A stretch of 64,000 nucleotides of DNA from Fasciola hepatica (GCA_948099385.1 CANUEZ040000168.1:10884001-10948000), one strand, 5' to 3'; counted from the first letter of the stretch, positions 44,285 through 57,054 are shown. The notes: generated from the letters alone by a model not told the origin. Translations and numbers: made by a program.

Positions 44285-44990
44285 AGAGTAGAACTAACAG
44301 TTTTCGACGGAAGCTTTGAAGACTACTGCAAGTCCATCAGGCGGTTTGAAACTTTCGTCGCAAACAAGATAACCTACTCCGGACAAAATATTCTCTATCG
44401 GACCCATTACTGTCGAAGCCGAACAAGAGAAGCCATCGATATGTGTACCACGCTCGACATAGAAAAAGGCTACACACGGGCAAGGAAGATTTTGAGGGAC
44501 TTGTTCGGCCAGCCGGTAAAAGTAGGTCGTAACCTAATAGAGGGCTTGATGGTAGAGGCAAAAAACCAAGGGCGACTTCCATAGGACGGCCGACCTGGTG
44601 ATCAAAATGCAGTACTGTTCAATAGCCCTCGACCATTCAGGTCACAAGGCTGACCTCCATGCAATGCATACGTTGGAGGGCATAACCCGTCACCTGTGAA
44701 TTAAGTATCAGCCGAAATGAAGCGCATAGAGTGTCAGTTGCAATGGTGGTACGAAAAAGAGTTTCACGACTTCGAGGACGCGAGACTATCGTTTACTCAA
44801 GAGGGCTACTCAGCCCTGCCAGCAGTGTGGCAAGAAACTAGTGGCCTTATAGAACTGTTTTAGGTTCCCCTCCCGTGGCGCACTTTGGCTGACACTTGGG
44901 TTGATGACAGGAACTATGCTCTGCAATGACTACTGCCACTGGGAGGAGGCTTCGTTCGAGACCAGGACCTGTGAGAAAGAAACGCAGAAG
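44285..44990 (+). pseudogene. BEL/Pao gag remnant fused to the pre-RT region
   Basis: Plus-strand frame beginning LTVFDGSFEDYCKSIRRFETF, then HYCRSRTREAIDMCTTLDIE and KILRDLFGQP, which is the DUF1759 Gag domain of BEL/Pao elements (usual form FDGDP-x-W...F, AREAI, FGQP). After a stop and frameshifts near 44580 the sequence jumps to a pol-like segment (MKRIECQLQWWYEKEF at 44717 on, then PLPWRTLADTWVDDRNYAL). The Gag zinc knuckles and the aspartic protease expected in between are absent, so an internal deletion around 44.70 kb is inferred. Confidence 0.72.
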
Positions 44991-44992
44991 TA

Positions 44993-46000
44993 ATGAAGCG
45001 AAGCAAAGCTTTCGGCTACGTTAAAAAGGTGCTTGCAAACACCGACGGCCGGAAGGGGATCCGGTATCTACTTCACCACCCGGCTCTCCACCTCAAGAAA
45101 CCTGAAAAATTGCGGGTGGTCTCCGGCTGTGCGGCCAAGTTCCAAGGCAAGTGGTTAAAAGATCTCCTGCTACAGAGAGCTGACTGGACCACGCCATTGA
45201 TTGAAGTTTTGTGCCTTTTCAGAGTGAATAGAGTAGTCTTGCTCGCCGACATCAAAGGAATGTTTCTCCAGGTGAAAAAACTGGTAAAAGAACGAGAAGC
45301 GGCGCGATTTCCATGGTGGGAAAAGATCAACCTGAACAAGGAGGAGATGAATTATGGAATGATGGTCCACCCCTCCGGACCCATATCATCACCGTTTTGC
45401 TAGCAATACGCCTTTCGAGAAACAGCTAACAAACATGGAACCCTGGTCAACCGGCCAGTAGTAGATAGCGTCAGCAGAAACGTCTACGTGGACGACTACC
45501 TTGGGTCACTCGATGATGTAGACTCGGCCCTAGCGCAGTTCAGGGGCCTAACAAATTTGCCAAAAGAGGGTTGCTTCCATCCCACGAAATGGATGTCGAA
45601 CGCTTCTGATGTGCTCGAAGTCATTCCGTACCACGAGAGGGCCAAAAGGGTAAGAGATATGGACGGATCTCCACTCCCTGCTGAAAGCTTGCTAGGGATA
45701 CAATGGAATGCGAAAATGGAAGACTCTGTTTTCCAGCTAAACTTTCCCGAGCGACCGGTAACTCGTCGTAGCTTACAATCTGAACTCTCTAGTTTGTTCA
45801 ACCCGCTCGGCTTTGTCTCTCCCTGGCTGTTACTCGGAAAGATCCTGCTGCCTCGGCTCTGTCGTAAGGACTTTTATTGGGACCAGCCACTGGATCGAGA
45901 AGATCGGTTGGACTGGGAAGAATTTCCGAACACTTTAAAGATACAAGGAGACTTACGGATTCCAAGGTGTTTGCCCCCTGGTCATCCAAAATAGACGAAA
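44993..46000 (+). pseudogene. BEL/Pao reverse transcriptase
   Basis: Two frames. 44993-45403: GRKGIRYLLHHPALHLKKPE, RVVSGCAAKFQG and VVLLADIKGMFLQV (first catalytic Asp in ADIKGMF), then YGMMVHPSGPISSPFC and stop. 45488-45994: VYVDDYLGSLDDVDSAL (YVDD box starting just before the frame, near 45487), FHPTKWMSNASDVL, LLGIQWN and FNPLGFVSPWLL. These are diagnostic of the BEL/Pao group, not gypsy. A stop at about 45401 separates the fingers/palm from the YVDD part. Family known: copies the element RNA. Confidence 0.9.
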
Positions 46001-46590
46001 GTACTACAAGCATTTTCTGACACGTCCGAAGCAGGTTACGGAGCCTTGGTATACGGACGGTGGTGCACGGGGGTGGACAGTATACTACTAGGATCCTGTT
46101 CGCCAAAGCCCGAGTTTCTGCGCTGAAATCGGTTTCGATCTCGAGCTTTGAACTCAGAGCAGCCGTGTTAGCCGTCAGGGCGGTACGAGCGGTAAAGTGA
46201 TTTCTCGACTTCTATTTTTGGTCGGTTATTTTTTGGACGGAATTCACAATAGCACTGTACTACATTACCAACCTCAGGAGTCACTTTAGTAATTTCATTG
46301 CTAAACGGCTCATGATCATCCACGAAGAAACGGCCACGAACCGGTGGGAAACACGTCAAGTCAGGCAGTAATCCAACCGATCCGTGCTCCGGAGATACAA
46401 CCAACTTCTGGCGACGCGACACGTGGAAAGAGAGGCTGAAATTCCTGCAAATGCCGGAACAGGACTGGCCCGTGAACAAACTAAATCCCTCTCTGGAATT
46501 GGAACTGGAGATCAAGGGCGCAATGATGACAGGCACAGTCGTCGAAGCGACTTTATTTTTGTTACTATTGATCAGGTTTTCCTCCGGGAC
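46001..46590 (+). pseudogene. BEL/Pao RNase H and linker (decayed)
   Basis: FSDTSEAGYGALVYGRW (near 46015; catalytic Asp in SDTS) starts the RNase H. FWTEFTIALYYITNLRSHF (near 46230; the usual WTDS is WTEF) and AKRLMIIHEETATNRWE follow. Stops and frameshifts break it near 46125 and 46370. The linker before the integrase runs to about 46590. Confidence 0.72.
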
Positions 46591-48071
46591 TAAGAATACC
46601 GGTCATTGGTTTGGTTGGTCAGGTTCAAGAGACATTTGTTAGTCATGGAATGGATGCGTCCCTCCAGCCGGGTACGAGTGGGTCCAAAAGGCCCCGATGA
46701 ATTACGAGCCGTGAAACGCGATTTATTCAGGAATGTACGACGAAAGGCTTTCAGCCGAGAACTCGAGAGGACAGGAAAAGCGGGACCTATCGGCAAAAGA
46801 ATATCATCTCTTAAAGGCAACTTGAAACTTTTGAACCCCAAACTCATTATTGGATTACGACGGGTAGACGGTAGGCTGACCAACTATGACCTGAGCTTTG
46901 GCACGAAATACACCATACTGCTACCAGCTCAACAACCTGTGATAGAACTAGTGATTCAACACATCCTCACGGTAGAGTGACATGCCGGGGAAAAACACGT
47001 GACAAGCGTCATACGAAAGCGCCTTTGGTTGCTGAGAGGAAGATCGAGTGTATAACGCGTAATCCGAAGTTGTGTACATTGTAGGAGATGCAATGCTGCA
47101 GCGGGCAAACAACACATGACTCCGGTGCCAGAATGAAGAGTGACTCCGGGTTGGAGGCCGTTCAGTGACACCAGGCTGGACTATTTCGGGCTTTCGTGGA
47201 TCAAGTGTGGGGAGAGGTTGGAAAATCGATACGGGAGTATCATGATGTGCATGAAGTCACACGCGGTGCACTTAAAAGTTGCGCAGTCGATGACACCTAC
47301 TCTTTTCTCCAGACCATGCAAAGCTCTATCAACCGAAGAGGCATAGCAGCAGATATATACTCTGACAATGGGTCGAACTTCGTGGGCGCTCATCGAGAAC
47401 CGCAGCGTTAGCACAAAAACATGAATAGAGACGAGCCACAAAATCGAACCGTGGCCTGTGCTATACGATGGCACTTCGATCCCCGCAGACCATTCATCGC
47501 AGTGGAGTATGGGAATGCCTGATCCGGCCAACCAGGCAAATGCTGCTGTCGATCATTGAGCACCAGCCGACCAACGACGAAGCGTTGAGCACCGTCATGA
47601 CCAGGGTCGAAAGAATTCTGAGCAACTGCCCACTGTTTCCAGTAACCAACGGCGACCCCACCCATCTTGCTTCCACCCCGAACTACTTACTGACTTTAAG
47701 GTGGAACGAGGGTTTCCAAGGGCCGTAAAACTTCGCGGGAGCTACCTTCATGAATAGAAGCGGGCAAACTATCTTGCTGAGGTTTTTGGAGGCGATGGCT
47801 GCGGGAGCACCTACCGGCTCTGCAAGCGCGACAGAAGTGACTGATCAAAGCAAGACCATCCAAGATTGGGGATGTAGTGATGATCAACGACGAGCGCGCT
47901 CGTTTCAGCACCTGGACTTTGTTTGTTATTATGGAGCCAATCAAAGACACTGACGAAGTGATAAGAGCCGTCAAAGTCAAGACCGCCAACAGAATACTAA
48001 TTCGCAATGCACGCAGTATCAGCCAGCTCAGGAGTGAAGACGGAGGAGCCGATAACACGAAACCCCGGTAG
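46590..48071 (+). pseudogene. BEL/Pao integrase and DUF5641-like C terminus (decayed)
   Basis: 46606-46980: VWLVRFKRHLLVMEWMRP and GPDELRAVKRDLFRNVRRKA, the segment before the zinc-binding domain; it ends ILLPAQQPVIELVIQHIL, followed by HAGEKHV and CVHCRRCNAA. The core shows [19 protein letters not shown] (first Asp present, usual GVDYFGP altered) and [12 protein letters not shown] (second Asp, near 47355). The C terminus has MLLSIIEHQPTNDEALSTVM (near 47540) and MMINDERARF...MEPIKDTDEVIRAVKVKT (47877-48020), typical of the BEL C-terminal extension. Frame changes occur near 47400 and 47750. Not functional. Confidence 0.85.
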
Positions 48072-48769
48072 ACTACTCGTCATTCGCCTCTGAAGGGGTA
48101 AAGGGTACCTCCCGTGTGTGGGGGGCATTTACTACATACTTACTTGTTGAACTAGACCTTCACCCAGACACACACACGTACAAGACACACTTTTGCTCTT
48201 CATGATCTCCATCATATACGTTGCAGTGCTAACCTTTCTTCGTTGATTTTATAGAAGGCTTTTCCCCTATGTGATAGTAGTTGTGATTCGATCATACACC
48301 CAGGGGCACATCAGCCACACCATTACATGATACACATTTATAATTCATGACATCTACCAAACACCCCGTCTCGTTTATCACCGGCTATACGGAAGATACC
48401 TCCCGTAGGTGGCAGTTGTTATTATTTGCCCATATACCAGAGAGAGACTTCACCCGTGACACCCACACGCGCACACACTGACAGAAACGCACGCAGCCGA
48501 TGCAAGACGGCTCTCCCGAGGACGGCCCATATGTACCTGCTTTACGCCCGCCATCGATCAGCCTTTGTCATGGACAGTGCTGAGTAACACCGCGTCGGCA
48601 TAGCCACCGGCTCAAGCGCGATTGTGAGTAGAACGTTGACAGCAGAAGTCTTAGGTACATGCACTGAGAGCAGGGTTTAGGTAGGCAGGAAAGATCAGCA
48701 CACTCATTCCTAACCATTGACTCTGCTAAGTTTCCGGAGAATTTAGGTGGGCGGTGTAGCGACCTGTTG
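48072..48769 (+). other. BEL/Pao 3' untranslated region
   Basis: No gene. It contains CA-rich runs (near 48165-48190 and 48455-48480). A purine-rich stretch (GGAGAATTTAGGTGGGCGG, about 48736-48754) lies shortly before the 3' LTR and may be the polypurine tract. Confidence 0.55.
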
Positions 48770-49245
48770 TGGAAAACCCCTCCAGGAACACTGCAACTTC
48801 GTGCTTCTTTGACATCACCCACTCATTTACACCACTGGATTGTTTTTATGCACTGTATGTTTTCATGAACCAAAGTTCGTTTCTTCGCGTCCAGCGCGCA
48901 ACTCTATCATGTCCTGTTCTAGAACTGCGTGACGCACGTGCTCCTTTCTCGCACGCCGCAATTAGGTTCTCGTTTTCCGAGGCCCTGTGGTTGCATAATT
49001 GAGGTTCGTACCTGTTTTGTGCCATTGTTCATCTAATAATCTAGTATTGTAGAGGTACAAGGATAATCCCTTTCTGATTTCGGGATCCGCTGCGAATTTT
49101 GCGACGTACTGCCCAAAGGCGCCTTACACCCACCTCATGCCATCACTATGCCGTTGCACTTACTTTGCTCCTCATTATTGCCCGCTAATTACAGAAAAAA
49201 CCCATACTTCCCACAATAGATTACTATCATCCAACTTCCACATCA
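48770..49245 (+). repeat. BEL/Pao 3' LTR (476 bp)
   Basis: Partner of 43371-43846 with three differences by eye. It is followed directly by LINE alpha endonuclease sequence, which places the BEL element inside a LINE. Confidence 0.95.
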
Positions 49246-50530
49246 TTGTCATAACCGGAAGCTAGCTAAACGACCCCGTCCCATCAGACAAAATTTCTAT
49301 TCCTGGCTGCCTAACCCTCATAAAGATTCGTCGTCATCGTGGTGGAGGCTGCCTTATCCACATTAAAAAGGGTCTGCACAGCGTTCTCCTCCCTAACATA
49401 ACACTGGACGCAAAGCAGGACTCAATATGGGTAGAGGCTCTTCTAACCAACTGTACACTCCATATGGGTCGCCTTTATCGACCACCCAATTCAAACATCA
49501 CGGACCTCGCCCAAGTAGTCAAGGCTTTTGACCACCTCGCACTACTACCCTCTTCGTCGAAACTCATTGCCGGCGACTTCAGTGCGCCAAGTATCTGCTG
49601 GGACACCGTGTCACCATCCCAATACTTCACGAACTTCGTTTCGGCCATACGCGCAGGGCACTGGGTCCATCACTTTATGACGCCAACCGGAGGAAACAAT
49701 ACAATTGACCTGGTATCTACAATTGGCTTATCGAATGTGATAGCTACCTCTCGATCTTTTCCCAGGCAGTTACCATATAATGATAACATGCAGATCCACA
49801 GTCGAACCCATTAACCCCAAAAGTAGCTTACCTCAACAGCCCCTACACACGATCGACTGGATAAGCCCTGAGCCTATGCTTCGCCCCATCAACTGGGATG
49901 ACTACCTCCTGCAGCATGACCCTAGGCTTGCTACTAACGTACCCTGAGATAAGCTACAAATTTGTTTGTCATCAATCACTGCCATCGGGACCAACCACTC
50001 TCAAGCCCGCAGCTCTTTTCTTACAAGGTTTCAAGATAAACACGCAAAACTGCAGGACATCTGTAATAAAATCAGCGATTTCTCCATATTATTGCAATTC
50101 CACTCTCCCGCCATAACCACCAGTATTCGGATTATAGAATTGATTAAAAAGCAGGAACTTCCAGCCGTGAATTCCACCGGCTGATTTTATCCATGGACCG
50201 GACTGTTAAAGCTCAGAAAGCAAGAAGAGTCTTCTGGGATACCCTATTCAATTTTGGGGAACAATAGACAAATTCAATTTTCAGCCGGAGTTTCTGAGGC
50301 GCTCAATATCTTCTTCCCGGAATCCATGACTACTGACGCCACTTCAAATCCGCCCCCCATGCCCCTCATCACCCATTGGGTTCTTTCCAATATAGAATCA
50401 AGTTTGAACGAGTTGGCTCATCTCCTGCTGTCGGCTGACCCTCCTCCCGCCCTGGCTACAACGGCATCCACCCCATCACTCTTTACTCTTGGCGGGACCT
50501 ATGTCACGTCTACCACTGTGAATCTCTAAA
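49246..50530 (+). pseudogene. LINE alpha copy 4: endonuclease and linker (decayed)
   Basis: Starts just after the BEL LTR with VITGS-LNDPVPSD (compare ILITESWLSE in copy 2). RRHRGGGCLIHIKKGL and 49464-49814 follow: MGRLYRPPNSNITDLAQVV, AGDFSAPSICWDT (the GDFN box is GDFS), HFMTPTGGNNTIDLV. 50254-50529 covers the linker (VSEALNIFFPESM). Stops and frame changes are frequent, for instance at about 49280 and 49812. The catalytic Asn is lost in GDFS. Confidence 0.78.
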
Positions 50531-51960
50531 ACTTATCCTTTAAATATGGTGTTTTTCCACTCAAGCGGAAAATTTCAATAGTTACCCCTATCCATAAAAA
50601 ATGGTCCAGTGCAGGATCATTTGAGTTATCGTCCTATTACCCACACCCCTCTACCTGCCAGAATAATGAACGTTTAATCAAACAGCAGAAGTCTGGTTTT
50701 CTCCTGTTTCATAGCCTCATTCACAGCAGCAAAAATGGCTTCCTAAAATCACATTCTAGTGCCATTTGCCAATTTGTCTTCTTCAACTTACTGGCCACGG
50801 CTGCTGACAAGGGAAAATCTGTGATCATCTCGATGTGACCAAGGCATCCGACCTAGTTTCTCGCTTCCGGTTGTTAAAAAACTCCAAGCCTGCGGTATCC
50901 ATGGCCCGCCTTTATCGTGGATCTCTTCTTACCTGTCAGACCGGACCCAGGTTGTATATGCTAATGGTCACCTGTCGCAACTGGTGCTCGCCAGTGGTGA
51001 AGTTATAAAGGGAAGTGTACTTGGTCCGCTATTTTCTTACTCTATACCAACGGCATGTTTCCTGTTGTGCAGCAAGGTACTCCTTTCCTCTTCTCCGACG
51101 ACATCGAAATCGCCCATGAGTTCCACCGCCAAGGTCTCAGCACGGCGCAGTCTGACATAGGTAATGATCTGAAGAGACTTCCTCGATGGTGCAGTTCATG
51201 GCTGATGTGCTCCTCGACTACCAAAAACTTCTGAACAACCTGTAGATGTCAAGTCCCTCCCGAACCCGGTGGGTGAATCAAGCGCCCATCGCCCCAAGCT
51301 CATCAGAGAGAGATCTTGGGCTTCTATGCACCAACAACCTGCCATTTTCAGAACATGTCTCGTTCCAGAAGGCCAGGGCCAGACTGATAGTAGGCCTTGT
51401 TCTCAGATCATTTAAAATGAAACTTAGAACTCTCCTTACTCACCAATACCAAGCAAGACCCCATCTGAAATACCGCTCCATTATCTTCTCCGAAATGTCC
51501 TAAAAGGTTAGGATACGCTTTGAGGAAGCCCAGCGTATGTTTATCAAGTAGCTAATAGGTTACTTCTCCCCACTGAGCTGTGAAAAGCGAAGCGCCCTAC
51601 TAAACTTTGGCCCTTTATGGCTAAGACGTATTAGGACTATGTTTTATAGGTAGAGTTATTGCTTCGCGTTCACTTCTACCAATTCTATAAAGTTTCCTCT
51701 ACCCCCACCCTGCCCTCTAGGCCACAGGGACTTCGTTCTGAACATCTCACGGTCGAGGCTCACGATAAGATCTAATTTCTCTCTTATCAAATACTCAGCT
51801 CTTCGGAATAAGTTGCCCCTAACTGTGTGCAAGTGTGCGTCCATAGCCCAGTTTAGCCATACCCCAAAATTACAGCTTACAGCTAGCCATCTGTTGTCTT
51901 TGACTGACACTAGTATATCTAAGGGTCCAACCTATGAAGAAGGCGTTGGTCTTTTGAACC
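50531..51960 (+). pseudogene. LINE alpha copy 4: RT and C-terminal region (decayed)
   Basis: KISIVTPIHKKWSSAG (near 50575) is the fingers block. RSQVV and SGVIQGSVLGP equivalents appear as RTQVVYANGHLSQ and GEVIKGSVLGPLF (near 50945-51030). FLFSDDIEIAHEF (near 51085) is the FADD box with Ala replaced by Ser. 51246-51503 gives RDLGLLCTNNLPFSEHVSF and RPHLKYRSIIF, and the family ending TYEEGVGL is at 51931-51954. Many frameshifts. It contributes the 3' portion of the LINE split by BEL. Confidence 0.8.
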
Positions 51961-54050
51961 CCAGCTTCCATTTCCCCTCCTGTTCTCTCCTATCTCTAGA
52001 AAAACTGGTCCCACCACTAGGATCATGGCACCATATCCAAAAACTTCCGTTTCTTGCTTGAAGATAGAAGTTAGGCTGACTGTGTGTACATATACACATT
52101 TTCCCCTCTTTTCTCACATATGCTGCATTCAGTCTACGTTGCTGCAGAAGACAGTCCGTTGGCCTTTATAACTATAATTAGTCAGATGTTTGCCGGTTCT
52201 CGCTACCGTAAACGACACACAAGTTTACCTACTGTCACCTAGCCCCGCCTTATCTAACTCTACAGTCGGTCTTCACAACTGCGGCCTTTAGCCCTGCTGT
52301 TTCCTTCTAGCATCAAATAAATTGGTGGTGCTAGACCTTGGGAAGTCAAGCTCCGTCGCCCATTACTCCACTTCTTGAGTCTTCGACTCCTGCTTACTTC
52401 TGGCTTTCACTCCCTCAGCTTTCTTGTCCGGCCGTAATTTGCTTCCCTAAATTATCTCACTCTAAAATCCCTTGTCCCATGTGCTCACCTTCCAGTGGCT
52501 ACCGGTTGGCCTCAATTTCCTAGCTTTACATCTCTCGTCATGACTGATAGTCTGTGTCGCCATGATTTCCAAACCCACCACCCAACTTCGACTGCTATCC
52601 CCTCTCAGAGTATGCCATAACATCTGCTGGTGGTGCTGCCAACCCGATAACACTAGAACGGCCACTGGTAGTCTGAGGCCTGGTCAGGCACTGTGCGAGA
52701 ATGATACACATTTGCAGATATGTGCTTTACAACACTCGTCGTCTTCTTCCGTGGTTTTGCTTAGCCCTACTCTATTTTTCTAGCCCATGAGAGCGAAACC
52801 CCTGATGTCAACGGCACCTACAGCATAGCCATGTCTGCGTGTAACGAAAACAGACCACCCCTAGCAGTTTAAAAAAATAAATGACACGCTGAGAGTTGCG
52901 GTCGGGTGGGGGACTACGGAAAGTACCTATATAGGTTAAACCAACCCTCTGTCAAGAAACAAAAACAAAAACGAAGTAGAAAATGACCTAGATGGATGGA
53001 TTTGATCCCCACATACCACTAATATCGGGTTGTGAAGGAAATGTGCAACCTTCAGCCATGGGTATGTCTCCCATCAGCTCAGACCTGACCCTGCAAAAGG
53101 AGGAACCCCACGCCGCCCTTGTCCACTTGACCTGATTTTGGTTTTTACGCGCGGGACTGACTAGGGTGACAGAGAACTGGACTCTCCCCGTATGCTTATC
53201 CACTTCCCAACCAAGCCGTACCCTCCCACACAAGCCTGGTATGTACGTTGACGTCAATTATGAAACCACTGTGGCTCTGACTCTCATCCCGTTGTTCTAG
53301 ACAAGAAGTCGATACATCAGGCGACGAACACGTCTCATTATGGCACTAAATATGTTAATGTAAGCATGAATGCATGTGTAAACTTATATATGAGAACTTG
53401 GGAAAAACCGCCCGTATTTTTGCTCACGCTTATCTATCTTTCCTCCTCCTCGTGAAAAATCGGCGTTTCCTATATCACAGCATCCAACGCACTCTCCAGT
53501 TTAAAGCCCAACCCAACAGCAATCTTCTGTATATCAAGACCTAGCTCCAACCTGAAGCAGTACGCGTGCAAACACCACACGGCTTAGTGTTCCATATATT
53601 CTCTGGACCTACTATAGATACTTGCTACTTGGATTCTTAGTTTTTCCCAGCTGCTCCCTCAGGTAGACCCCAGACGAAGAAGCCCCAATGCACCTCCTTT
53701 GATTTAATCACTCCAAACGATAAGATTCACCGGTACACCCCAGGATGGTATTCAGTTACTGGACCTAACAGCTCAAGCTCAGGTAGTGCTCACGAAGGCC
53801 GACTTACAATATCTCTGAATTCTCATATCACTAAGACTATTTTGCCATATTTGCAACCCCTGTACCCCTAAGCTATTTCTCTCATACTAACCCTCAGCCG
53901 GAACACCATGCAGACTACAAAGCTCCCTGTTATGAATTCCAGAACCACCCGCTCGTGGTGTTGTTTGGCTGTAGTATATCACGCGGAAGGCTTATCTCAT
54001 TCCCTGCCCTCTTCGAACAGCCCTCAAGACTGGCTGATGCGAATGCGATC
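51961..54050. other. No recognised gene
   Basis: Probably LINE 3' untranslated sequence followed by unassigned sequence. Short frames at 52338-52523, 52988-53257 and 53908-54093 show no known motif. Confidence 0.35.
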
Positions 54051-54308
54051 TTTAAGATTCTCCTATATTGAATCAGGGTCTGCTGCAGTATAGGGTCTAC
54101 AGCCCCTGGTCCTCGGTTTGTGACACGTTAGTGAACATAGCCGGCAGCGCACAAGAGGGCAGAACTCAAAAAACTGAAGTGAACAACGTGTGTATTGAAG
54201 GAACCCAGCGGCGTGCAGGCGGGGCAAGTGGTGCCAACAAATTCGGTGATTGTCCAAATGAACAAACTTGTTAGTCTTTGCCATCGTGTGTTCTACCGGT
54301 AGCACTGC
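54051..54308 (-). repeat. Gypsy C 3' LTR (about 258 bp)
   Basis: Direct repeat of 61384-61652 with roughly 80-85 percent identity by eye and a small indel. Shared blocks include CTCGGTTTGTGACAC, ATAGCCGGCAGCGCAC and GGAACCCAGCGGCGTGCAG. The divergence points to an old insertion. Confidence 0.85.
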
Positions 54309-54320
54309 GGGGGTCTCCCC
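54309..54320 (-). other. Polypurine tract of gypsy C
   Basis: Minus-strand GGGGAGACCCCC directly adjoins the 3' LTR. It is equivalent to GGGAGGAGACCCC in gypsy A. Confidence 0.65.
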
Positions 54321-54899
54321 CTAGATGGCCGACGCAGTCGGGCTTCTACCCGCGATGGGTGAGTTTTCTTCAGTGGCGAGAGACATCTTCCATGCCTCCC
54401 GCCGAGGTCGAACACAACAACGAAGCCAGTACAAGCCCTTCTCCATGACTCACGCTGGTAGCTGTGCCTCGATCGCAAAACTGTGTCCCGCTTGACATTT
54501 CATCCGACCGGGGTAGATCCTAATTTTTACCTGGCAGTGGCGATTGTGCTGTGGGGTTTGCCGTCTTCGTCACATCCCAAAGTTTCGTTCGCCTGTGTTT
54601 GTTACTGCCTTCGTAAACGAGCCAGTGTCAAATGAGTCAAGTCGCGATCCAACAAGCGTTGTATTTGAGCCATGCGAGATCCTGTAGTTCCATCTGGTTC
54701 TGTCCGACGGGACGAGCCGGAAGTCAAGAAGCACAAGGAAGCTGCGCCTCGGGGTCCGGACGGATGCTTGACTGAGGGGGAAGTAAAGGGGCAATACAAG
54801 TTGCAGCTACCCTTTTCTTGATAACCACGTGGTTGAGCATTCATACATAATAAAACTATGTACAAGTGGGATAAGAGCAAACTTAAATGTATACAACTG
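54321..54899 (-). other. Gypsy C 3' untranslated region
   Basis: Between the end of pol and the polypurine tract. Open frames here (for example 54602-54907, minus) show no recognisable domain. Confidence 0.45.
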
Positions 54900-57054
54900 T
54901 TACACACTCAGAAAACCTCGTTGGCTGTCATAGCTCAAGGCCGCTTCGGGTGCTGTTGTGTCTTTCGTGGAGTTTGGTGTTGCAACAGGTAATGGGGAGT
55001 CGTTAGCGGGCGTAACATTTGCCGACTCAGGACGACTAACCGAAGGTTGTGAGCAGGTGGGAACATTAGGCGGGTTGTTCGAGGTGGGCTCCTCCTCGAT
55101 GAAAGCTGGTTTAGGGCAGTCTATGCTGATGGTCTCCTCCCTGCCCCCGACGTATACCACGTACTTTCTTTCCTTTTGCTGGATGACACGGAACGGGCCA
55201 GAATAAGCCACTTGTAGTGGCGATTGCAAGGCTTCCACTCGAAATAAACACGTGGTTGGCGGTCGCTAGACTGGTAGGTATATAGGCGCTGGGAATTTGT
55301 TCACCTGGCGGGGCGGGCTTAATCACCCTCGTTTGGTGTGACAGCCGTTTTGCGTGGTCCCCGTAAATAAAACTCGTGGGTGATAACAAAGAAACCAACT
55401 CAGCTGGAAGTTGTAATGTGCAACGGTAAATTAGTTCAGACGCCTTAACACCCATGTTGGCTTTACCGGTGGTACGCAGTCCTGAGAGAAAGATCGGCGA
55501 AACTTCACTCCATAAAAGGTCATCACGGGCAAGAAGGGCAGCTTTCAGCTGGCGATGGAATCGCTCCACCATGCCATTAGCCTGAGTATGATAGGCCATC
55601 AGCTTGTTAAGTCTGCAACCGAATGTGTTCAGTAGCTCGTGGAGGGTGCCGTCAAAAAGAGAACCACGGTCAGTGGTCACGATAGCCGGGGCAACCGAAC
55701 TTACCTACCCAACCAGTTAGAAACGCTTTTGTAGCTTCCTCTGAGGAGGGACGGGGAATAGGTATGACCTGTGGCCAGCGAGTGGAATGATCTACGCCAA
55801 TGAGGATATAGACGCAGCCTTTGGATGAAGGAATGGACCCCGCGAGATCCATATGCACATGGTGAAGGCGTGCATCTAGCTCACAGAATGTGCGTAACGT
55901 AGACTTAGTGTGACGATGTATTTTAACTCGTTGGCACTGAAGGCAGGAGCGGGCCTGAAGACGTACGTCACTTTTGACGCGAGGCCAGATGAATTGCTCG
56001 GTGACCAGTTTCACTGAGGCGGCTACACCAGGACGCGATAAGTTTTGGAGGACGATGAAAGCTTGCCGGCAAAAACTGGCAGGAACTAGTGGTCGGGGTC
56101 GACCCTGTGACACATTGCAAATAAAAGTTACGTCCAAATTCGGGAGGGTCACTGGCACTGGGTGCAGGATGATGCTGCTTCTGAGCTGCTGGACCTCGGG
56201 ACCCGTGGTTTGGGCTGCGGCGATTGCTTCTAGGTCTATGCCCATGAGTGGTAGATCGTCGATATTGTGGAAGCATGAGAGTGGATTTGCTACGGGACTC
56301 TATGCCCCAGAGGTGTGTCGAATGCCCGTAGAAAACTGCGAAACGTAGTCTAAGTGGCGAATCTCGCGTGGCCAATATCGATCAGAAGCTGACTGGAGAG
56401 CGTACATTATCGGTTTGTGACCTATGGGCACTACGAAAGTTTGGTCCTTGAGTGTGTGCCGGAAGTGTCGGAGACCTAAACAAGTTGTCAGTAGTTCACT
56501 GCTGAAGGCACTGTATCGAGATTGCGCCGGCCTGAAAAGCTCGGAAAAGAAAACTATTGGTTGCCATGAGTTATTGACGAATTAATGCAATACTGCTCCA
56601 ACAGCCGTGTCCGAAGCACTTGTCCCTAGCCCCAGAGGAGCAGGGGGATTGAGATGTGAAAGGAGTGCTATGTTCGCGATAGCTTCCTTGGTCGAAGCAA
56701 ACGCTGCCCGCGCCATGTCGGGAAAAATGAATTTCCGCCTACCTTTAGGTAAAAGGTCTGTTAGAGGCTGCGTTATCTCGGCTCAGCGTGGGATGAACCG
56801 GCGACAAACATTAACCATGCAGGAAAATTGGTGCAACTGTCGGTAGGAGTGGGGCTCAGGATAGTCGCGCATAGCAGCCACGTTATCAGGCAGGGGCTGT
56901 GTGCCCGAGGCTGAGGTTTCGTGACCTAGAATTGTGATGGTTGCCCAACCTAATTCGCATTTGGTAGGGTTATTGGTAGCACTGGGTTGGCTGAGGCAAT
57001 CAAAAGGAGCGTACAGATGTGCCATGCAGCGGTTGTTCCGATGAAGATTAACGC
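54900..57054 (-). pseudogene. Gypsy C pol: RNase H, integrase and tail (broken)
   Basis: Minus-strand frames in order. 56783-57061 holds the end of RT (KCELGWATITILGHETSASG). About 56380-56780 is a frameshifted RNase H. 55670-56245 carries the H2C2 region and integrase start (RSCLQCQRVKIHRHTKS, LHHVHMDLAGSIPSSKGCVY, VDHSTRWPQVIPIPRPSSEE). 55111-55680 carries MTTDRGSLFDGTLHELLNTF and HTQANGMVERFHRQLKAALL. 54900-55238 is the tail (GPFRVIQQKERKYVVYVGG). The integrase Asp box reads TTDRGSLFDG, as in related gypsy copies. Frameshifts separate each block. The whole resembles gypsy A closely in order and motif. Confidence 0.9.
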
